Assembly: GCA_016789845.1 (NCBI GenBank)
Contig: JAEUQA010000047.1
Location: forward strand, 1 to 43,217
Origin: Chromatiales bacterium
GTDB lineage: Bacteria; Pseudomonadota; Gammaproteobacteria; Steroidobacterales; GCA-2729495
Direction of reading: 5' to 3'
Length of the DNA stretch: 43,217 nucleotides
Position numbers and translations under genes: made by a program. Positions 37,807 through 43,217 of this stretch are shown here, piece after piece (within the stretch, counting starts at the first letter, position 1; each line of letters opens with the position of its first letter). The notes beneath the pieces were generated by a model. It had not been told where the DNA came from. It saw only the letters and a program-made list of their open reading frames with translations, and searched no databases.

Positions 37807-39581
37807 CAGAAATACCCCTCCTGCTTCTTCTTCTCCATGGACGCCGCCTGGTCGTGGTCTATCAGGCGGCCCTGGCGCTCGGAGGTGCGGGAGAGCAGCA
37901 TCTCCTGGATGACCCCGGTCACCGAGTCGGCATCTGACTCGATGCCACCCGACAACGGGTAGCACCCGAGCGTCCGGAAGCGGATCTTCCGCATCACCGG
38001 CACTTCGCCCGGCTTCAGGGGCATGCGCTCGTCGTCGACCATGATCCAGGCGCCATCCCGCTGCACCACCGGCCGTTCCTGGGCGAAATACAGCGGCACG
38101 ACGGGGATATCCTCCAGGTAGATGTACTGCCACACGTCGAGCTCGGTCCAGTTCGACAGCGGGAACACGCGGATCGTCTCGCCCGGGCGCTTCCGGGAGT
38201 TGTAGAGATGCCAGAGCTCGGGGCGCTGGGCCTTCGGGTCCCAGCGATGCTGGGCGTTGCGGAACGAGAAGATCCGCTCCTTGGCGCGGGATTTCTCCTC
38301 GTCGCGCCGGGCGCCGCCGAAGGCTGCGTCGAAACCATGCTTTTCCAGGGCCTGCTTGAGGCCCTGGGTCTTCCACATGTCCGTGTGGATCTGGGAACCG
38401 TGGTCGAAGGGGTTGATACCCTGCTCCAGGGCCTCCGGATTCCGGTGGACGATCAGCTCCATGCCGGTCTCGCGGGCTACACGGTCGCGCAGCTCGTACA
38501 TCTCCCGGAACTTCCAGGTGGTGTCCACGTGCAGCAGCGGGAACGGCGGGACCGCGGGGAAAAACGCCTTCTGCGCGAGCCGCAGCATGCAGGCGCTGTC
38601 CTTGCCGATCGAGTACAGCATCACCGGCTTCCCGGCCTCGGCGACGACCTCGCGCATGACGTGGATTGCCTCGGCCTCGAGGCGCTGCAGGTGGGTGAGG
38701 GTCATGGAGGAATCTCTGCTGGGGACGGGTTTCGCGGCGGCCCCGCGGGCCGCCTTCGGGACGGTGGGCATCGGGTTCGGGCGTGAAGCGGGCGGGTGAT
38801 CGACGGCGCGCGTCAGGCTGATGGGACAGGCGACGATCGTCAGCCGGTCGGTCCTCGCGGCGATCCAGTCGGACAGTTCGGGACTTTGCCCGATGCCCAC
38901 CCCGTGCAGGAGCACGCAGACCGGGCCGCCGGCCTCCTGCAGCAGGCGGTCCAGGAAGTCGACGTAGTCGCCCGCCTGGTTCGGCGCCGTCAGCGGCAGC
39001 CATGCGGGGCGGCCGCGGAGACTCGTGGCGCAGAGGATGCGGGTGCCGTCATCGCCCGGGCTGATCTGGCCGGCCCGGTAGATCTTCTCGCGGCGCGACC
39101 GCGCCCGGTTCAGGTGCCGGGGGAGCTCCTCGGCGAGCCAGCGGCGGTCCGCGGCAGTGGCCGGACGGACGTCGCGCAGCGGCTCGAGAACGAGGCCCCA
39201 GCCCGCGAGGTAGCGCAGGACGGTGCTCTCGGCCAGCTCGAGGTTCCAGCGGGCGCGCAGGAAGGCCTGCACGGCGGCCACCGACCAGAGCGGATTGGCG
39301 AGGCCCTGCTCGCCGGGCAGCGAGGTGAAGATGGTCGCCCGCAGCGCCTGCTCCTGGTCGGGAAGCAGGCGGCGGCCCTGGCCCACGCGACGGCCGAGGC
39401 CCTTCACCGGGACGGCGGGCCAGCCGCCGGCGACGAAGGCCTTCCAGGCGCCGATGACGGTCGGCGCGCTCAGCCCCGTTTCCCGGCGGATGGCGGCCAG
39501 CGACGAGCCTGCCAGGCGCAGCTCGACCGCCCGGCGGCGCTTTTGGTTGAGGGCTTCGATGCTCTCCGGCCGGCTGCTCAT
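37806..39581 (-). CDS. cysD: Sulfate adenylyltransferase small subunit CysD fused to a degenerate IS630-transposase-like N-terminus
   Basis: One open frame of 591 residues. Residues about 9-50 form a helix-turn-helix ([20 protein letters not shown] and on), and 95-135 a winged part ([20 protein letters not shown]). Residues 160-255 resemble the core of IS630 transposases ([31 protein letters not shown] in place of VLDNA-x-IH). The first catalytic Asp region is missing and the second Asp is absent, so it cannot act as a DDE transposase. A Pro/Ala/Arg linker (about 256-292) leads into normal CysD from residue 293, with PP-loop [12 protein letters not shown]. The start ATG at 39581 has GGGCGG upstream. 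The internal ATG at 38705 would give plain CysD (299 aa) but has no clear ribosome site. Confidence 0.85.
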   Translation of the reverse strand: MSSRPESIEALNQKRRRAVELRLAGSSLAAIRRETGLSAPTVIGAWKAFVAGGWPAVPVKGLGRRVGQGRRLLPDQEQALRATIFTSLPGEQGLANPLWSVAAVQAFLRARWNLELAESTVLRYLAGWGLVLEPLRDVRPATAADRRWLAEELPRHLNRARSRREKIYRAGQISPGDDGTRILCATSLRGRPAWLPLTAPNQAGDYVDFLDRLLQEAGGPVCVLLHGVGIGQSPELSDWIAARTDRLTIVACPISLTRAVDHPPASRPNPMPTVPKAARGAAAKPVPSRDSSMTLTHLQRLEAEAIHVMREVVAEAGKPVMLYSIGKDSACMLRLAQKAFFPAVPPFPLLHVDTTWKFREMYELRDRVARETGMELIVHRNPEALEQGINPFDHGSQIHTDMWKTQGLKQALEKHGFDAAFGGARRDEEKSRAKERIFSFRNAQHRWDPKAQRPELWHLYNSRKRPGETIRVFPLSNWTELDVWQYIYLEDIPVVPLYFAQERPVVQRDGAWIMVDDERMPLKPGEVPVMRKIRFRTLGCYPLSGGIESDADSVTGVIQEMLLSRTSERQGRLIDHDQAASMEKKKQEGYF

Positions 39582-39602
39582 GGACCGCCCTGCTGTCAAC
39601 TT

Positions 39603-39632
39603 CCCGCTATTAAGGTTTTATTGTACGGGACT
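39603..39632 (-). promoter_or_regulatory. AT-rich patch with possible -10 box upstream of the cysD operon
   Basis: In an otherwise GC-rich region this stretch contains TACAAT on the minus strand (39620-39625) and a bulged stem (TCCCG-C-TA against TACGGGA). I found no matching -35 box at 16-18 bp, so this is a candidate promoter for the cys operon and no more. Confidence 0.3.
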
Positions 39633-39653
39633 TTGCGGCCTGGAGGCCCGGAT

Positions 39654-40616
39654 TCAGGCGGCGGCCAGGTACTCCCGGGTCAGGCGCAGCTGCTCGACCG
39701 CCGTCTCCGCGCGATTTACTGCGTTGCGAAAGACCGGGGCGCCGGGCTGTTCCCGGCAGTACCAGCCCAGGTGCTTGCGGGCGATGCGCACGCCCAGGTA
39801 CTCCCCGTAGAAGGCATGCAGGGCGGCCAGGTGCCCCAGGAGGATCTCCCGGACTTCGCCAGCGGTGGGCGCCGGCAGGTGACCGCCAGTCGCCAGGAAG
39901 TGGGCCACCTCGCGAAAGATCCAGGGCCGCCCCAGCGCCGGCCGGCCGAGCATGAGCGCGTCGCACCCGGTGGCGCGCAGCACCGTGGCCGCCTTCTCCG
40001 GACTGTCCACGTCGCCATTCACGATCACCGGAATGCGCACGGCGGCCTTCACGTGCGCGGCGCTGTCGTACTCCGCCTCGCCCGTGAAGAAGTCCTCCCG
40101 GGTCCGCCCGTGCACGGCGATGGCGGCGATGCCCGCATCCTCGGCGATGCGCGCAATCCGGACGGCGTTGCGCGCCACGCGGGAATAGCCCGTGCGGATC
40201 TTCAGGGTCACCGGCACTTCCACGGCCGCGACGACGGCCGTCAGGATCCGCCCGACCAGCTCCTCGTCCTGCAGCAGCGCCGAGCCCGCGGCGACGTTGC
40301 ACACCTTCTTCGCCGGGCAGCCCATGTTCAGGTCGATGATCTGCGCGCCCTGCGCCACGTTGTGGCGCGCGGCGTGGGCGAGGACCTGCGGGTCCGTGCC
40401 GGCCAGCTGCACGCTGACGGGACCCGGTTCGTCCGCGTGGTCCATCCGCAGCCGGGACTTGCGCGTGCCCCAGAGCCGGGGTTCCGACGTGGTCATCTCC
40501 GACACGGCCAGGCCCGCCCCGAGCCGCCGGCACAGCTGCCGGAAGGGCTTGTCGGTGACCCCCGCCATCGGGGCGAGGATCACGGGCGGGTCGATGCGGT
40601 GCGGGCCGATCTGCAT
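39654..40616 (-). CDS. dusB: tRNA-dihydrouridine synthase B
   Basis: A 320-residue FMN enzyme that reduces specific uridines in the tRNA D-loop. The TIM-barrel opens with [32 protein letters not shown]. The catalytic cysteine is in [20 protein letters not shown], followed by [67 protein letters not shown] and the helical C-terminal domain. These fit DusB better than DusA or DusC. In other genomes dusB lies with fis, but fis is not visible here. It diverges from the YyaL-like gene, leaving about 50 bp. Confidence 0.93.
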   Translation of the reverse strand: MQIGPHRIDPPVILAPMAGVTDKPFRQLCRRLGAGLAVSEMTTSEPRLWGTRKSRLRMDHADEPGPVSVQLAGTDPQVLAHAARHNVAQGAQIIDLNMGCPAKKVCNVAAGSALLQDEELVGRILTAVVAAVEVPVTLKIRTGYSRVARNAVRIARIAEDAGIAAIAVHGRTREDFFTGEAEYDSAAHVKAAVRIPVIVNGDVDSPEKAATVLRATGCDALMLGRPALGRPWIFREVAHFLATGGHLPAPTAGEVREILLGHLAALHAFYGEYLGVRIARKHLGWYCREQPGAPVFRNAVNRAETAVEQLRLTREYLAAA

Positions 40617-40667
40617 GGCCCGGCATGGTACCGAAATCGGCCCGCAAATCAGTTAGGGTGGCAACCC

Positions 40668-42743
40668 ATGAATTACCTCGCCAGCGAAACCAGCCCCTAT
40701 CTCCTGCAGCACGCCACGAACCCGGTGGACTGGCATCCGTGGAACGAGGCGGCGCTGGCGAAGGCGCGGGACGAGAACAAGCCCATCCTGCTGTCGATCG
40801 GCTACTCGGCGTGCCACTGGTGCCACGTGATGGCCCACGAGTCCTTCGAGGACCCGGCCACGGCGGAGGTGATGAACCGGCACTTCGTGAACATCAAGGT
40901 GGACCGGGAGGAACGTCCCGACCTGGACAGGATCTACCAGACGGCCCATCACTTCATCGCCCAGCGGGGCGGCGGCTGGCCGCTGACCATGTTCCTGACG
41001 CCGGAGGACCACGTGCCCTTCTTCGGCGGCACCTACTTCCCGAACACCGCGAAGTACGGCATGCCCTCCTTCACCCAGGTGCTGGAGCGCGTCGCCGGTT
41101 ACTACCGGGACCATGCTGCCGACGTGCGCGGCCAGGCGGACGCACTCCGCGAGGCGTTCAGGCAGCTGGAGCCCGGCGGTAGTGCCGCCGCGTCCGCCCT
41201 CAATGGCCAGCCCCTTGCCGATTTCCGCGAGGTCACGGGACAGCAGGTGGACCGGGAGCACGGGGGCTTCGGCGGGGCGCCCAAGTTCCCCCACCCCACC
41301 ACCATCGACCGCCTGCTGCGCCACTGGCGCGGCAGCGCCCACGAGCAGCAGCCGGACAAGGACGCGCTCTTCTTCGCGGCCCTCACCCTGAAGCGCATGG
41401 CCGAGGGCGGCATCTACGACCACCTGGGCGGCGGCTTCTGCCGCTACTCGGTGGACCGGTTCTGGACGATCCCGCACTTCGAGAAGATGCTCTACGACAA
41501 CGGGCCGCTGCTGGCGCTCTACGCGCAGATGTTCCAGATCAGCGGCGACGAGAGCTTCCGCACCGTCGCCCGGGAAACCGCCGACTGGGTGCTTCGTGAG
41601 ATGCGCTCGCCGGACGGCGGCTTCTGGTCGAGCCTGGATGCTGACTCCGAGGGCGAGGAGGGAAAGTTCTACACCTGGACGCCGGAGCAGGTCCGGGAGC
41701 TGGTGGACCCCGACGAGTACGCGGTGCTCGCCCCGCGCTTCGGGCTGGACCAGCCGCCGAACTTCGAGGAGCCCCATCACCACGTTCGCGCCTGGCACCT
41801 GCGGGTGTACCAGACGGTGGAGCAGGTCGCCGAAGGCACCGGCCAGCCCGTGTCGACGGTGCGCCGCCTGCTGATGTCGGGCCGGTCTAAGCTGCTCGCG
41901 GCCCGCAACCGGCGGGTGTGGCCCGGCCTGGACGACAAGCTGCTGACGAGCTGGAACGCGCTGATGATCCGGGGCCTCGCCATCGCCGGCCGGGTGCTGG
42001 ACCGCCCGGACCTGGTGGACGCCGCCGCGGCCGCGGTGGACTTCCTCCGCGCGTCGCTGGTAGTGGAAGGCCAGGTCCGTGCCACGTTCAAGGACGGGCG
42101 GGCACGCCTCAACGGCTACCTGGACGACTACGCCTTCCTGCTGGACGCCGTCGTCGAGCTGCTCCAGGCCCGGTGGAACACGGCGCACCTGCGGTTTGCC
42201 ATCCAGCTGGCCGACGGACTGCTCGAGCGCTTCGAGGACCGGGAGAACGGCGGCTTCTGGTTCACCTCCCACGATCACGAGATCCTGCTCCACCGCTCGA
42301 AGCCCCTGGCGGACGAGGCCGTGCCATCGGGCAACGGCGTGGCCGCCTGCGCGCTGGCACGCCTCGGCTACCTGCTCGTGGAGACGCGCTACCTGGACGC
42401 CGCGGAGCGCACGCTGCGGGCGGCCTGGCGCGGCCTGCAGGAATTCCCCCACGGTCACTGCTCCCTGCTGAATGCCCTCGACGAATACCTGCAGCCGCCG
42501 GAACTGATCGTATTGCGGGGCGATGCGCGCGAGGCCGACCGGTGGGCGGCGACGCTGGGCGCGGCCTACAATCCGCGGCGCCTGGTGTTTGCCATTCCGG
42601 GCGATGCCGGCGACCTGCCGGCCGGTATTGCGTCCAAGGCAGCGCCGCCCGCCCCGTCGTCGGTCCTGGCCTACGTGTGCCGGGGCACGACGTGCGAAAG
42701 CCCCCTGGATTCCCTGGACGGCGTCACGGGACGCTTCACTTAG
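40668..42743 (+). CDS. Thioredoxin-domain protein of the YyaL/DUF255 family
   Basis: A 691-residue protein. The N-terminal thioredoxin-like domain (about 1-150) has the family's [14 protein letters not shown] in place of a thioredoxin CXXC, preceded by [26 protein letters not shown]. The remainder is an alpha/alpha barrel like that of six-hairpin glycosidases ([90 protein letters not shown]). SPATA20 and YyaL belong here. The biochemical role is not established. The ATG at 40668 has AGGGTGG upstream. The RidA-type gene follows after 26 bp, possibly on the same mRNA. Confidence 0.9.
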   Translation: MNYLASETSPYLLQHATNPVDWHPWNEAALAKARDENKPILLSIGYSACHWCHVMAHESFEDPATAEVMNRHFVNIKVDREERPDLDRIYQTAHHFIAQRGGGWPLTMFLTPEDHVPFFGGTYFPNTAKYGMPSFTQVLERVAGYYRDHAADVRGQADALREAFRQLEPGGSAAASALNGQPLADFREVTGQQVDREHGGFGGAPKFPHPTTIDRLLRHWRGSAHEQQPDKDALFFAALTLKRMAEGGIYDHLGGGFCRYSVDRFWTIPHFEKMLYDNGPLLALYAQMFQISGDESFRTVARETADWVLREMRSPDGGFWSSLDADSEGEEGKFYTWTPEQVRELVDPDEYAVLAPRFGLDQPPNFEEPHHHVRAWHLRVYQTVEQVAEGTGQPVSTVRRLLMSGRSKLLAARNRRVWPGLDDKLLTSWNALMIRGLAIAGRVLDRPDLVDAAAAAVDFLRASLVVEGQVRATFKDGRARLNGYLDDYAFLLDAVVELLQARWNTAHLRFAIQLADGLLERFEDRENGGFWFTSHDHEILLHRSKPLADEAVPSGNGVAACALARLGYLLVETRYLDAAERTLRAAWRGLQEFPHGHCSLLNALDEYLQPPELIVLRGDAREADRWAATLGAAYNPRRLVFAIPGDAGDLPAGIASKAAPPAPSSVLAYVCRGTTCESPLDSLDGVTGRFT

Positions 42744-42769
42744 TAGTACATCTGCAACGGAAAGACACC

Positions 42770-43156
42770 ATGGAACGCATCAACCACTCCACCGGCAGCA
42801 AGTGGGAGCCGATCATCGGCTATTCGCGCGCCGTCCGTACCGGGCCCTTCGTCTACGTCTCGGGCACTACCGCCAGCGGGCCTGACGGCAACATCGTCGG
42901 CATCGACGATCCCTGCGCCCAGACCCGCCAGATCCTCGCGAACATCAGCAAGGCCCTCGCCGCGGTCGGCGCGGGCCCGGAGCACGTGGTCCGCACGCGG
43001 ATCTACCTGACCGACATCAGCCGGTGGGAGGACGTGGGCCGGGCCCACGGAGAAGTGTTTGGCGACATCCGCCCCGCCACGGCCATGGTCGAGGTCTCGA
43101 AGCTGATCAGCCCGGAGATCCTGGTGGAGATAGAAGCCGACGCCTACGTGCCCTGA
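42770..43156 (+). CDS. RidA/YjgF-family protein
   Basis: A 128-residue protein with the RidA fold: YSRAVRTGPFVYVSGTTA, then AQTRQILANISKALAAVGAGPEHVVRTRIYLTDISRWEDVGRAHGEVFG, and the closing RPATAMVEVSKLISPEILVEIEADAYV. The conserved Arg of RidA deaminases corresponds to the Arg in VVRTRIYLT, so imine/enamine deamination is possible, though members of the wider family lack it. The next bases after the stop begin the right-hand repeat. Confidence 0.9.
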   Translation: MERINHSTGSKWEPIIGYSRAVRTGPFVYVSGTTASGPDGNIVGIDDPCAQTRQILANISKALAAVGAGPEHVVRTRIYLTDISRWEDVGRAHGEVFGDIRPATAMVEVSKLISPEILVEIEADAYVP

Positions 43157-43161
43157 CGCCA

Positions 43162-43217
43162 GAGGCACCGGGTTTGGCATCTGGGCATTTCAGCCGCTCT
43201 GCGGCTGAAATGCCCAG
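43162..43217 (-). repeat. Dispersed repeat, right copy (hairpin plus conserved tail)
   Basis: Bases 43181-43217 form a long hairpin: arms CTGGGCATTTCAGCCGC and GCGGCTGAAATGCCCAG around a TCT loop. The adjoining 43162-43191 is the inverse of the left copy's 17-46. Compared with the left copy the stem shows paired changes (CAGCCGC/GCGGCTG against CCGCCGC/GCGGCGG), which suggests that the folded form is kept. The window ends exactly at the edge of this hairpin. Confidence 0.75.

Noticed and set aside
38796..42743. A 1315-residue frame reading through into the YyaL-like gene
   Set aside because: The upstream part is antisense to cysD and dusB and is a GC-driven run without stops. The real start at 40668 has a ribosome site and the family's N-terminus.

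Overview
The window (43,217 bp, GC-rich) looks like a chromosomal segment of a gram-negative proteobacterium, most likely a gammaproteobacterium. Outer-membrane and periplasmic systems point that way (an OprB-type porin, lipoproteins, CzcCBA), as do YqhA, ChaN, DusB, the CysD/CysNC pair and a REP pair of the GTAGGAGCG...CGCGAC type common in Xanthomonadales and Pseudomonas relatives. No rRNA, tRNA, CRISPR array or complete insertion sequence is visible. Both ends carry the same 30-bp repeat plus hairpin in inverted orientation, so the window may be a whole contig that stopped assembling in a dispersed repeat.

Layout. 1-5.9 kb: small hypothetical protein, GNAT acetyltransferase, OprB-type porin, secreted methyltransferase-like protein, YqhA and a large kelch/PKD protein with two haem-c motifs. 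6.0-10.0 kb: a PpiC-type lipoprotein divergent from a tightly coupled trio (ChaN-PDZ, Cys-rich lipoprotein, NAD-type isocitrate dehydrogenase). 10.0-13.6 kb: two half-size ABC exporter genes behind a MerR-type promoter. 13.7-23.8 kb: a metal-handling island with an MFS remnant, MerT-like and MerP-like genes without a visible mercuric reductase, an outer-membrane-like protein, a Cys-rich small protein, a MerR regulator with the three cysteines of divalent-metal sensors, a Met-rich CXXCH protein behind a CadR/PbrR-like operator, and a czcI-like/czcCBA efflux operon. 23.9-29.1 kb: an FtsH paralogue, UppP and phosphoketolase. 29.1-35.9 kb: a PadR-controlled MacAB-like ABC operon ending with a C-methyltransferase-like gene. 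35.9-39.6 kb: sulfate activation (CysD, CysNC), with CysD fused in frame to a degenerate IS630-transposase-like N-terminus. 39.7-43.2 kb: DusB, a YyaL/DUF255 thioredoxin-domain protein and a RidA-family protein.

How the genes work together. In the metal island CzcCBA would export divalent cations from the periplasm and cytoplasm. The MerP/MerT-like pair, the Cys-rich and Met-rich periplasmic proteins and the MerR sensor would bind, move or sense soft metals. The PadR operon has two matching operator sites, one covering the padR start codon, which fits autoregulated control of the efflux system. CysD and CysNC make PAPS from sulfate. The most unusual item is the transposase-derived domain on CysD. 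The MerTP-like cluster without MerA and the Met-rich haem protein come next.
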